A stretch of 64,000 nt of DNA from Himantopus leucocephalus (lineage: Eukaryota; Chordata; Aves; Charadriiformes; Recurvirostridae), in assembly GCA_003993805.1 (NCBI GenBank), contig RSEF01000014.1:6881890-6945889 (forward strand), read 5' to 3'. Made by a program: the position numbers and the translations under genes. The notes beneath the pieces were generated by a model. It did no database searches and was not told where the DNA came from. It was given only the letters and a program-made list of their open reading frames with translations. Positions 1 through 12,800 of this stretch are shown piece after piece; position 1 is the stretch's first letter; the number at the start of each line of letters is the position of its first letter.

Positions 1-815
1 GCACAGCCTGGAAGCGGGGCCATGCTTTGGGGCTGCCGCCAGCACCGGGACCAGAGAGGAAAACAAAATGCTCCAGTGAGAAAATGTCCATGGGGGCTCC
101 AAGGGCCTGTCTAGGAGGGACGTACCGAGTTGTGCGCTTAATACTGGCTTAGAGAAAGGGTTTTCTGATGCTCAGGAGCTCTGGCAAGCCCTGGAAAAGG
201 TTCAAGTTTCAATCTCATGTAAGGCTTTGTTGACTCTGGACCTTCCCATCAAGAACTTGGGAGGGGGCGGTTAATGCTGACATGACTTAGGACCACTTAG
301 GAGCCGAGCCCGGGTGGTGTGGGGGTGCCGACGTGCCCCGGTCCCTGGCTGGGGCAGCCGCACACCCAGCAGTTCCGCGTCTCTCCCCACATCCCGACTC
401 GTCTGGTCCCCTGGGTGGCCCACACTAAAGGTTCTGGTAGCCAAACCCAGGGTGTTATTAGCCAGGGATGCGCAGAGGCAGGTCCCCTGATCCTGCAAGA
501 TGCTCGGGGTCAGGCGGGTGAGCGAGGCCTCCCCAAGCCCTTGGTGAGCAGTCACTCCCCTATCGCCCACAGCCCGACCATGGGTCACCACGTTACGAAA
601 CCTTTGCCTAAAAGAATAAACAGTTCCCAAGGTTAAAAATGAAAAATCTGTTTAAAAACAACCTCCAGGCTCTCCTGTCTGTGCAGGGAGGGCACCAGCG
701 GCTGCTGCCCACGGGGCAAGCGGGTGGTTTGGGGCGAGCCCACGGCACAGGCTGCCTCCCCGCACCCCTCCATGCCCCCACGTGCCGGTTGGCACAAACA
801 TCGTCTTTAAGGCGT
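1..815 (-). other. MMD2 3' UTR / downstream flank
   Basis: This stretch lies 3' of the MMD2 stop codon on the minus strand and should hold part or all of its 3' UTR. I see no convincing minus-strand poly(A) signal (TTTATT or TTTAAT on the plus strand), so the transcript may end beyond the left edge of the window. A plus-strand AATAAA at about 613-618 is on the wrong strand for this gene. The open frames here have no recognisable protein similarity. Confidence 0.5.
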
Positions 816-3800
816 CTACCGAGACGTTTTAGCCTCCAGCGTGCCGGGCCGGTAGAGGTACCTCCAAATGGCATAGTAGTGGATGCCAGCTCCGATGGCC
901 ACGAAGAGGTGCCAGATGGCATGGGCGAAGGGGATGCGGCCGTCGCTTTTGAAGAAGACCATGCCCAGGCAGTATGAGAGTCCACCGGCCACCAGCTCTG
1001 GGAGGCCGTCCCTGTTGGGCTGGGAGCAAGCAGGGAGGTAGGGCTCAGCGGTGGCCATGGTGTGCCTGCCCTTTCCCCACCGCTCCATCAAGACCAGAAG
1101 CGTGGCCCCAGCTGCAGGGTGCAGGCAGGACCCTCGCTCCGCCTTCTGCTACACCCTCCCCTCCAGCAAGGCAGCGGGGACCCAGCAGCCCGGCTTCACT
1201 GGTTGGATTTCAACGCAACGGAGCCCAGGCATGAGGTCTGCTGGTACTTTGTGAGCACCCAAAGCACTTGCAAAACAAAGCCAGGCCGCATCGTATTTGG
1301 GGATGGCTTTATCCATCGCAGAGCCTGGACTGCACCAACCCACCGGAGACAAACCAGCCCGGCTGGGATTTGTCCCTCGCGCTAAGCCCATGTGCTTCCC
1401 GGCAGTGGCTTACCATGGAGAGAATGACCAAGGCAGGGAAGAAGCCCATGATAACGTAGCACACCAGCTCCACCAGCTTGTACCTGCGACCGATAGAGAA
1501 GCTGCTTGGAGGCAGGTGCAGAGGGAGCAGCGGGTTTTACGCTTGTAACGTCCACCGCCATGCTATAGGCAAAGGGGTGGAGGTGCCATGTGAGCCACAC
1601 CACCGCGGCGGGGCTGGCACCCTGCTCTGGGGGTGACGGACCCCCAACCCTGGCTTGGGAGCCGCGAGCTCCGGGACAGGCGCTTGGGGCTTCGGGGAGA
1701 CATCTGGGGACTTTTGCTTTCTATTTGGTGCCACCATGTGGACGAAGCAACTCATGGCAGCACGTCCCTGCTCCCGCATCCCTCCTCCCACATCCCCTCT
1801 CCCACATCCCTGCCACCAAAGCTCTAAAACCAGGGTGCGGATGGGGAAGAAGGTGGTCCAAGGAAGCTCTCCGCTGCCAGTCGACCAGGAGGCTGCCCCG
1901 GGACCCTGTACCTATCTAGCTAGCCAGCTGTCTGTCTACCTCCATCCTTCTGGCTCTCCCCTCCAGCTTGACTGCCGTCGGGGCATTAACGGGGCTGGCA
2001 GAGCTGAGCTGGGCTCTGCAGAACCCACCAGCACTGGGCCAGGTAAAGGCACTCACCGCTCATGGAAGAAGAAAACATAGACGGTTCCGATAGATGCCAT
2101 GATCCAGATGATCCAGCGCATGTGGGAGGCCCAGGGACCCAACTCCCGCAGGTTCAGCCTGCAAGACCCAGGTCTGCGGTGAGGCGGGTCTAGGGCAGCA
2201 CCCCGGTCCGGGCTGCGGGCAGCGAGGTGCCAGGGAAATGCTGCCCTCAGCCCCATGGCTGTCCCACCAAAAGGTCCTCCCGAGTTGTAACTTCAACTTA
2301 AAGGGGTTGAAATCTATAGGATAGGAAAGTTTTGTGAATAGGGGTAGGGTATAGCCTCGAGCAGAGCCAAAGCCGGAGAGGGAAACCCTATCTGTTGGAG
2401 CTGGGCTGATTTTCTCCCCTCCAGTGGGGCCAAGAGATAGCTCCCACCCACCGGCAACTCACCAGGGAGCGTATGATGCTGCAATGAAGAAGTAGATCAC
2501 CATCCTGTCGAACATGTGCAAGCAGTGCTCCACGGTCCTGCGGGACAGACAGACAGATGGGTCACAGCCTACAGCGCTGGGGGCCTCTGGACCCTCTCCC
2601 CCTTCCCAACCCCGAAGAATCAGGGCTGGTACCTGAGATGTCTCTTCTTCCAGGAGATGGTGTGGAAGATGGTGGAGACGATGAAGAGGCTGGACAAGCC
2701 AAAGCCATAGATCCAGGCTGAGATGGTTTCCCACTGATCGTCAGAGAGGATGTAGAGGATGGAGCTGCCGAGGATGCTGGGCAGGATCCAGAACTGGAAG
2801 GGAGAAGCGAACCTGATGTTGACTCTCTGGGTTTCTACTGAGCAGCTACAATACAGTCTCTGCTTTTCCTTTTAGCTGTTTCTTTCACTTCTGGTCAAAA
2901 CTACCACCCATAAGGGGCAGACGGGCCACCCACATCAGCCAGCAGGGTCTCTCCCTGCATGGTGCAGCTCCAAAATAGCTTCTCCAGGTGGAGGTAGGGA
3001 GGAGGAGGAAGGCATAAGGAGGATGACTACCCCTGAGTCATGTCCCAGGGCTCGGAGCGGGAGCTACCAACTCCCGAGGGAAACTGAGGTGGGGAGCGCT
3101 TACTCCTGCTGCCACGTAGGCAGCCCCATGGGGCGCCTGTCACCATTCCTGCTGTGAAAAACACTCCATTTCCAGGGAGCTCTGCAAAATATTCCTGCTC
3201 CACTAAACCCACGGCTGGCTTCCCCAGGGACATGGGGCTGTGGTGGGTGAGAGTGATGGACACGCACACCAGTTTCCCAGGGCAGAAGGAGGGAGAGCAT
3301 CCTTGCTCCCTGGGAGCACCTGGGGCACATCTGCCTCATCACAGCCCGGAGACCCTCAGGGGTCCTGAACATTGACATTTTTAGGTGTTTCTTGAGGTTC
3401 CTCAGGGGATCCCCGGAGAGCTGAGCACCATCCTCCCCCACCCTGGGACAGGGACTCACTGCGTGGGTGGCACAGTTCGCCGCGTGCTCGTACTCCGTCG
3501 GCTGGTACCTGCAGTTGGACGGGACACGGTGATTCATGAACCTGCAGTGAGAAGAAGGGTGAGAAACGCGCTCAGGGGATGGGGTTTGGGGGAAAGCCTT
3601 TTGGGAGGGGTCTGCACAGGGACACCCCCCAGCTCCCCAGCCTGGAGCCCCACCTCAGCTCAGCCTCGTTCCAGCTGCCCTGCAGAAGTGACCCCGGCAC
3701 TGGGCACAGCTTGTCCCTCTGGCTGGCCCCAAATGCCAGGACCCCAGGTCTTGCTCAGCTGTGGCTCAGGCTGAAGGATTTCCCAGCAGCTGCCATCGCC

Positions 3801-6800
3801 TGGAGAGCAGGAGCCAGCCCTGCCTGCTGCTGCGGGCAGGAGAGGGCAGCGGTGGGAAGGATGCAGGGGAAGCTGCTACAAGGATGGATGGATAAGGTCT
3901 GGAGCATCTCCTGACCTGTCCCATCATGGGGCACAGGTGACAGTCAGCAGCGTGTCTGGCTGCCAGCTCTTGTGACACTGGCACCTCTCACCATCTTCAT
4001 TTCATGGGTGGAAAAACTGAGACACCACGTAACGACATGATCTGGTTACAGCCCATCTGCCCCAGAGAAAATGGACCAGCACAGCCCTGGCGGTGGAGAA
4101 GAGGGCACGTGGCTGCAGGTGACCCATTCAGCGGTGACACCCTCACGTCACAGCAGTGTGCCCGGCTTCGACAAGGGTATCGCCACGATGCCTTTGGTTT
4201 CTGGGTACCACCTGCAGCTGCCCCCTACCCGCAGGGGCCGCGTGTCCCAGCACAGATTGCCGCAGGGGGAAACCCCGCCGCGCTCCCTTGGAAACCTGTA
4301 TCTTTATTTCTGCTTCTCTTAGTCTGAGGTATCAGCTTGCTCTTGGCATTCGGAGGAACATATCGATTTCCCCTGTCGGATCAACACACAGCGATAAAAA
4401 ATAGTGTCAGGCTTGGCTAGTCCACTGCTAGGTATGTAACGCTGCATTAAGAGGCAAATTAAATGTGCATCGGTGATAACAGGTTGGAGCAAAGCCTTAC
4501 TCAGCATCCTCTTCTGGCTGGGGCAAAAGGAAATAAGAAACAGGCAAACAGAGAGTGATCCTTCCCTGCCTGCTCCTGGTGATCAGGGGTTTAAAGACCT
4601 TTTCTGCTGCATCTCAGGTCAGGATGGCCGAGCTGAGCGGGCGCCGGCGGGGCTGCCCTGCAGGACCTGAGCTAATTGCTTTCTGACCCCATTTGCTCTC
4701 GGCTCCGGCACCATCTGCAGCGCGTTTCACAGCTGAGCTGCACGCGGCGAAGGGGCTCGGGGGCTGGCAGGACCTTGCTGCTGGGCGCAGGGTCACCCCT
4801 CGGTCCGGGGCACTGGGAAAGGCAGAAAAAGTCCCCTCTCCCCATCCCCGAGCCACCCACGCCGGTGTGGACTCCTCTGCCATCTCCTGCCTGCGCAGCC
4901 CCGCCGCCTGAGCCGCTCGCTGCTATCTATTAAAAGTGAGCCGGGGTGGATTAAATAGCTGAAATAACAAGGGTTTGAGCGTGGGGGGAGTGTGGCCGCA
5001 GCAGGCTCGGGCGTGCGAGGCGCTCCCCGGCAGGCTGCAGTGATGGCCCACGCAGGGACCTTGTCCCCAGCCCTGCCCTGCCTGCAGCCAGATCCCGGCA
5101 CGGCGGGAAGAAGCGGGGTCATCGTCACCAAAAGATGTCTTGAATTAAGGGCGGGGAAACAGAGGGGATTAAGCTCCCACCACTCTGCAAACGGAGGACC
5201 CGTGCTGGGTAAATCAGGGCTTAGCAAGGCTGCCGTGGCAGGGAAGCAGCCGGGCATCCCTGGGGACGTGGCCATGCCCAGCGTGCCGTTGCCTCCATCC
5301 CAGGGGACACCAGGGATGCCCTCCCCATCCCGCCACTCCGGCCACGAGGGCTGGCCGGGCTCCCCGCTCTGGAGCCACGTCGCCCTGGCAGGAGGACATT
5401 ACTGTCCCCAGCGTTGCCAGGAGACCGTCCCCAGCTCCCCTTCGCTTTCTGCTTCCCTTTCTTTTCCCTTTTAATAATAAGGCAGCGGGGGGGGGAAAGG
5501 CCAGACATCCCGCGTGACGTCGCGGTTGCTGAGGAAACATGTACAAGGCCTTTTCCTTGAATTTATTTGTTTTAACAAAGCCCCACACCGTCTCCCCGCC
5601 ATTCTGGCGGTTGCTGTTCAGAACAGTATCGGGGAGCAGCTGCGGGGCCGGTTCCCACAGCCCCCCCCTGCCGCGGCCCAGGGGCGCCTGGACCCTTTGG
5701 GAAGGGATCCCTGGGGTGCAAATATCCTGCCTAGCTCTGGTACAGGGATGGAGAGGCCAGGAAGGGCCACCCCTGCCATTCCTGCGGGATGAGGTCGAAC
5801 AGCACGTGTGTCCCTGAAGCCGAAAGCGGTGCTGGTGCGGCACACGGCAAACACCGGCTTCTCCCAGAGGGAGAAATACTCTTGAGGATCTTTTTTTTTT
5901 TTTTCGACCTGGGCAGAGATTGCTTTTGTTCTGCTGCCCTGCTTTCTAATAAGCATCGTCCTGTGAAGGATGGGAAATGGAGAATCGAGAACGCAGGACC
6001 TGGCTGCAAAGCGCTGGGCCAGCCTGGGTACAGCCGGGCCCTCCCGGCGCAGCCAGCATTGCATTTTGGGGCTAGTTGGGCACATTTTCATGGTGCTTTG
6101 TGCCCAGGAGCAGAGGTGTGCAAGCGAGCGTGGGAGCAGCCAGTGTTTGCACTTCTCCCAGCGGGACAGGCTGAATCCCTGGCTGCCCTGCAGCACTTCG
6201 CTCCCCAAAGAAGCCATTTCCTCACCTTCTCTCCTGGGACTTTATCTACCTTTATCCCAGACCATCCTGGGATGCCAAGCATCCATCCAGCTGTGCAGGC
6301 CAGGGCACAGGGAGCCCTGCATCATTCCCAGCCTGCAGAAAGTTGCCATGCCGGTGTGCAAAACCAGGCTCAAACCTGCGCTGCAGCCCGGACAGATGGA
6401 CGGACGCGCTCGGAGAGGGCACCCGCGACTCTCATTAGAGCTGATGAAAGCCCAGAGCAGCTGGGAGCCCCAGGGCTGGCTGTTGCGTGTTTCCCAGCCC
6501 TGGCTCCCTGCAACTGGGATTGGGAGAAGGGGAATTGCTGGCAGCCAGGCAGAGCTCCGGGGTTTTTCAGTGCAAGAAAATAAGGAGAAGGAGAGAAACA
6601 CCTCTCTGAACTGAGATCTGATCCCTGCAGCAAGCCTCCTGCGCGGCTGGCCGAATCCATGATCATCGCCAGCTCCATGTCATTGCACCCATACGCCTGG
6701 GGACACAACAGTGACTTGTCCCCAACAGCCCCCAGCCTACGCTGCCACCTTCCCTGGGGACCCAGCAAAGCGGCGGTCACGCGGCTCGCTCGACACAGCC

Positions 6801-9800
6801 GGTCCGGGAAGCCACGGGCGGGTGATGACACACCGGCTGGGTGCTTCCGTGCATTTTAGCAGGTGCTTTAGGATTGCAAAGTCCAAGAAACACAGAAAAG
6901 TTTAATCCCCCCTGCACAGCAGGAATACGAGCGTGTTCATGTTGTAGGGATGGTGCACGGGAAGCAGAGACCCGAGGGGCTCCCAGGCACCTTTTTCTCC
7001 CAGTAGCAATTTCTGGCAGACGCTATACGGACCGGCTATATGAAGATGGGGAGGGTCTGGTGGGGGTCCGAGCAGGGGTTATTCACTGCAGCCCCAGGGT
7101 TTTTGCCTGCCCCGCTTGTGCCTGCTTCCCCCTGGCCCCTTTCCCAGGGAGGGAGACTGAAAAGGGCCAGTGCAGCAGGCTCCGGCCGGGGAAACAAAGA
7201 GCCCCTTGTCCCAGGCAGCCGGGGCAAAGTGCAGAGCTGGCTTCCCAGGCTTGTTCCTTTCTCCTTCTCTTTCTCCCACTCTGGTTTTCTGTGGCTTTGG
7301 GGTGGGTTTTTCGGGAGTTTTTTAAAAGACTTTTATCCAAGAACAAAGTTCTGACCTCAAAAAATCATGCCGATCTGCCTGGCTCTTGCTTTGCCGCGGT
7401 GGGGGAGAAGGAGGTAAAAAGGGGATTAAATTAAATTATTTCTTGGGGTGGATCAAGTGTGAGCATTTGAGCATCTGAGCTCTTCTGGGGGCACCAAGAC
7501 AGCCTGCATCAACCGCTCCATGGGCACCACGCACGCACTCACACGGGCAGAGCCGCGGGACACTTTGCAGGAAAGCTGTCCCCTACACACTCTGGAGGGG
7601 ACAGCCCTAACGGAGACCCAGGCCAGGCTGCGATTCGGGAGAGAGATGGGGTTTAGCCCTGCCGTCGACACTGACCCTCTGGCCAGCCTCTGCCACACCA
7701 CTTCATCTCCCTCTCGCCCCTCTTTTCCCCTCTCCAGGTGAGGATAATAATTTTGACATCCATTAGGCGAGCTGGTGGAAGGATAACGTGAGGAGGGTGT
7801 GAAATCACCACTAAGATGGGGACGGGGAGGTGTGAGCTGGGGGTTGTCTCTGCTCCCATTGAGTAGAGACATCCCTTCTCCTCCAAGAAGCCGGTCCAAC
7901 ACCTGACACCCCCAACCCTGCTATAAATCGGGCTATATACATGACACGTGGCTGCGTATCTCTGCATTGAGGAGCTGGGCTCTCCCTGCACATTGCTGAG
8001 GCCGTGGCTGTGACACTTGAAGAGCCACCACATGCCCTTCACAACCCATAAAGCGCTAAATGCCGGAGCGCTGCGGGCTGGGGGGGACGAAGGAGCAGCC
8101 GGCATATTCAGGGCTGCTCCGGGGTGATGTGAATCTCCCCAGATGAGCTAATCTCTACGGGTTTCACCTGAGAACGGCTTATAAAAGGGCCGGGCTTGCT
8201 GAGGATCTGGCTTAATGTCTTTGGAGGTGGGGTGCTGGTTTGCTGTGCACCTTCTCTCCTGCCCAGAGAGCTGGGGTGTTTCCAGGCTGTGTTCCCTGCC
8301 AGGCAGATCCCAGAGATTTGACTGCAAATCAAGGGGATTTCTCCTTCTCCTTGTGACTGGATGTTACAACTGGTTTTTAAGTAACAGAGGAGCTGTTGAA
8401 GGGTCGTATCCTGGTGGTGGCCTCTTGTCATCAAGGAAGGATGGGGTTCAGCCTGGAGAAAAGAAGGCTTAAGGGAGACCTTATCACCATGTTCCAGTAT
8501 TTAAAGGGTGTCTACAAAGAAGATGAAGACTCCCTTTTTACAAGGAGTAACACGGAAAAGATGAGGGGTAACGGGTACGGGTTACTCCTGGGGAGATTCC
8601 GGTTGGACACAAGAGGAAAATTTTTCACAACGACAACAATCAGGCATTGGAACAACCTCCCCAGGGAAGTGGTGGATTCCCCAACATGGGACGCTTTTAA
8701 GAGTCAGCTGGACATGGTGCTGGGCCATCTCGTCTAGACTGTGCTTTTGCCAAGAAAGGTCGGACCAGATGATCCTTGAGGTTCCTTCCAACCTGGTATT
8801 CTACGACAGAGAAAGCATTTGCTGGATGCTGCCCAGCAGTGGTGGTAAGTCCCTGCTGGGGCCCTTTGGGCTGTCCCTTGGTAGAGCAAGTGGCGTGATG
8901 CCTGCAGTGACAGGGACGGAGCAGATGTGTCCCTGCAGGGCGGACTGGCCCCAGATGCCTCTTCAGTGCATGGTTTGGGTTTGCCCTAACGAGCCCGGAG
9001 GCTGCACACCCAGCGCAGCCCACGCTTGGTCCTCAGGCTTGAGCTCACGTGTGAGCTGCTGCGGCCGCATCCCTGTAAGCTGGGGCTTGGCGTGCGCTCT
9101 GCTTCTGACCCGTAATCCGGTAATGCTCCAGCTGCGGTCCCTGCTAAGAGGTTTCATCCGCTTGAGCTCCTCTGTGGCTCGTAATTAGCTCAGTCCTGGG
9201 GAGCTGCGTGCGATGGTGCGGTGCGGGGCCCTGAGCGCTGCTCACTTATGGGGCATGATCCCAGGATGCAGGAGACAGAGCAGGACCACAGGGATGTGTT
9301 CAGGTCCCCCCTCAAGTCCAGGACACAAATTCTGTAACCCGGTGACACGGGTTGCAGCCCTCCTCTCTTTCCCTGTGGTTGCAGCTCCTGGTGCGGAGCC
9401 CCCAGACTCTGCAGTACCACAAAGCTGCTTTACCCAGCCCAGGAGCACTCGAGAAATCCCGCTTTTCCTTCCTACCCATTGACACGGGAGCGTTTGCCAC
9501 TGGGAAGCAGAAATGCGAAGGCTCAGGCTGATGCTGCCCAGCATTGCCATCTGCAGAGCCACCCACGCGGGCATGTGTACGGCTGCGTGGCACCCCGTTA
9601 GGAGCTGAAACCTCTATTTCCATGCCTGTTCCTCAGTGCTTGCATGCTCCTACGCGAACATATGGCGCTCCTGGTTTGGAAAGCTGAGCTGTGCGTGCTG
9701 TAAGCTCGCGGGTCGGCTCCCTGGGCCGGGGGAGAAGGGACAGCCAGGACAAGCCTGGTCCATGGGCTGCTCCTTTGACTCCAGTCCATCCCACGTGAGA

Positions 9801-12800
9801 AGCAGCAAGACGGCACAGCATTTTTCTTTTGTACTGTTTCCTGGCATCGTGCAAAGAGCTGGCAGCTTGGGGAGGGAGCGACCGAGGCAACAAACTGAAA
9901 GGCTTTTCATCTAAACCAGCATCTCTCAACCTTTCTTACGGGTAAATTAACGGATCACCAGATTTCTGGAATAACCTGCCCAGAAGGTCCCGGTGCAAGC
10001 CTTGCTTCCACAAAGCAAGTCAGAACAGGCTGCAGATTGGCTGCTCGTTTATCACCTCTGATTACCCTCATCCCAGTTTTGCTTGTTCCCAGCACTCTGA
10101 CATGTGGAAACCCCCTGGGCTGGCTGTAGACCACCCCCCGGCGCTATACAGCCTGCGTGCCATGAGAAATGCTGAACAAGTCCGCTTGCTGACTTAGAGA
10201 TGCTCCTGGATGGGGACCGTGTGCTCAGCCATGTCAATGCTGTACCTCCCCTGAACCGCAGGGGCAGATGTCCCCTGTGAAGGGACAGGGAAGACCCCCC
10301 TGGCACATCCTGCTGCCACAGCAGTGGGTACACAAGGGGCTGAGGCTGGCGGGAGGGAATACGCTGCTGTTATTTCCCTGAACACACCAGGGACCACACC
10401 AAGGGTATATCCGATTCCCGTTCCTCGCTCCTCACCCTAGCAGAGACAAGCATGGGAGGCTCCAAGCCAGGCTGGGCGCAGGCATAGACCATTGCGGCAA
10501 CCGCGAGCCCATATATATCTAGCAGGGCTTGGCTGGTGGGTGGAAACTCAGCAGGTAATTCCCAGCAGGGTCATAACTGTCCATATTCCCATCCTCTTCA
10601 TAGGGATATTTTCTTTTTTCTCTCCATCAGGATTTCTGCTCTTTATGTAGATGGTATCTCAAACTCTTCCAAGGCAATTCATGACCCTGCAACTACAGCA
10701 GAGCTGTTTGTTTATTCACAACAGATGGGATTGGTGAGTGTTTCCTAAATTACTTTCTGAGCTGGGACTTCTTGTTTCATTTGGTACTCGTGAGACCTCC
10801 AACAACAGCTGATTAGTCACAAAATGACTCTGATGTCCCAGGTGTTTTGTGAATGTTAGGAGGACTGTTTCCAGAACTGAAAATTCTCTATTATTCACTA
10901 TTTGCTTGTTTGGAAAGTCATTGTACGTGTTCCTTGCTGCCTTGCCTGCGTTGCCCTGAGCACAGAAGTTAGCGGGATAAGTCCTGAGCTGGCTCTGATG
11001 GGTTAAACTCCGCAACAGCCCAAGGTGGGCCGGAGTGAGCACAACCACCTGCCCCTCTGCCCACTGGCAGAGGATTTGGGCAGTTTTGGGGCTGGGGCCT
11101 TCCCAGCCTCTAACTGCAGCTGCCACCAGCTCTTTGGAGACCCAGCTTCTACTGTGACATTATGGGAGCAGGTCATGGTTTCTCAGGTCCGTAAGGTCTC
11201 CCCGTAGCATCCCTGGAGGGACAGAGCCTGGCTCTCCTTGGGGATTCCTGGATGCTACTGAAGTACAAATGATAGCTGTAAATTCAGCAAATGCCTCTGG
11301 ACAATGAATGTACAGGAGGACAATCGTTCTTTTCACCAGCCAGGCAAGCAGGTACTAACATTTCAATTAGTATTATTAGCAAGAGAGAGCAGGGCTGTGT
11401 CTAACGCTGTGGTACACGCCAGCGCTGCTGAGCACAGCAGAGGAGGTAACTCCTTGCCCCTGACCTGCTGATCTCTCTCCGCACAAAATCCTTCCCTCAG
11501 CAGCAGCAGCCAGCCTGGACTATGGACTCGAACAGGATCACAGACTTGGATCCAAACTCTCCTGAAAGTCAGCACTGCTCAGCCCAACTAATTGGCACCT
11601 GAAGCAAACACCAGGAATATGACGCGTGTGGCATGTTATCATGGGACGTTGTAGCGTATTGCATCGAGCCCATCGGACTCTGGATTTTCACTGCATGAAA
11701 ATGTTGAGGTTCAGTTTCACCTGGAGAACCCCAAAGGGGATGTGTTTGGTTGTATCTCCTCTACCTTGCTCAGCCCCTGCTCTGGCCATCCATGCCCTTG
11801 CAGCGTCACTCTGGGTACCCAACCCACCTCCTTTTGCCGCTGCAGCCCAGCACCCCCCAAGAGCAATGAACTGAAATAACAGTGGTGCTCTTTTCCTTTC
11901 CATCGCAGTTGGTTCGCATCGCTTTGTCTCGCCGTGGAGCTGGGGGTGTGGGAAGGGAGGAGGAGGGGAAGGCGAGCCTGGGAGCAGTCCTGGCAGAGCC
12001 CCGTTTCCCGCATTCACTGACCTGCCGCGCCGGGCAGTGGCTTGAATTTCCCATGCATCGTGTTGGCCGCTCCCTCATGAAGCTGGCCACAGTGAGCTGT
12101 GCCAAAGAATCACATCAGGCTGATATCCAACACCGGCTGAAGGAGGGAAAAGACCATCAGGCACCCATTTCCCAGGCAGCCAAGAGATCATTCTTGCCCC
12201 AAAAGCACAAGGCATGGGGCTTGGCTTGCCCACTGCTGCACATCTCCAATGCAGTGAGCCCCACCTGAGCCCGTCCTGCCGGGTCCCCTGACCTTCCCAA
12301 AGGAGGGAAAGGGGCAGTTTGAGGGAGTACCCCATGCCAAATGATGCTCCGAGTACTTATTGCCTTCCAAATACCTGGCTCCAATGACAACTGCATCCTG
12401 GGCATTTAAACCTACCTGAGATGAATCCTACCAGTGCTATCTTAAGAGGGTATCTGAATCAACCTGACCCCACAGAGCAACCAATATGGAATTGGTCAGT
12501 GACATCAGGTGATCCTGGTTTTCCCTAGGTATTTTGGGGTCTTCTCCTTCTCTTGGAGCAGTGCCTTTTGCAGCAAGAGAACCTGCTCAGCTTGGGGCAG
12601 CCTGGCAGGTCTTGCTGGGGATGGTGGGATGGGGCTGGTGCTTGCATGGTGAGGAGCCCCTGCCTCTCAAGCAGCTCCGAGCTGCGATGTCAACACTGAA
12701 AGCATTTCCCTCCTCACTGCCTCATCCCACGCGGGCTGTGGGGGAAGCAGAGCTCTTGGAAAGCATCTCGGCGTGTGTGGGAGCAGTGAGGGCTGCTCCT

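Noticed and set aside
613..618. AATAAA on the plus strand near the MMD2 3' end
   Set aside because: MMD2 is on the minus strand and no plus-strand gene is recognisable upstream of it in the window.
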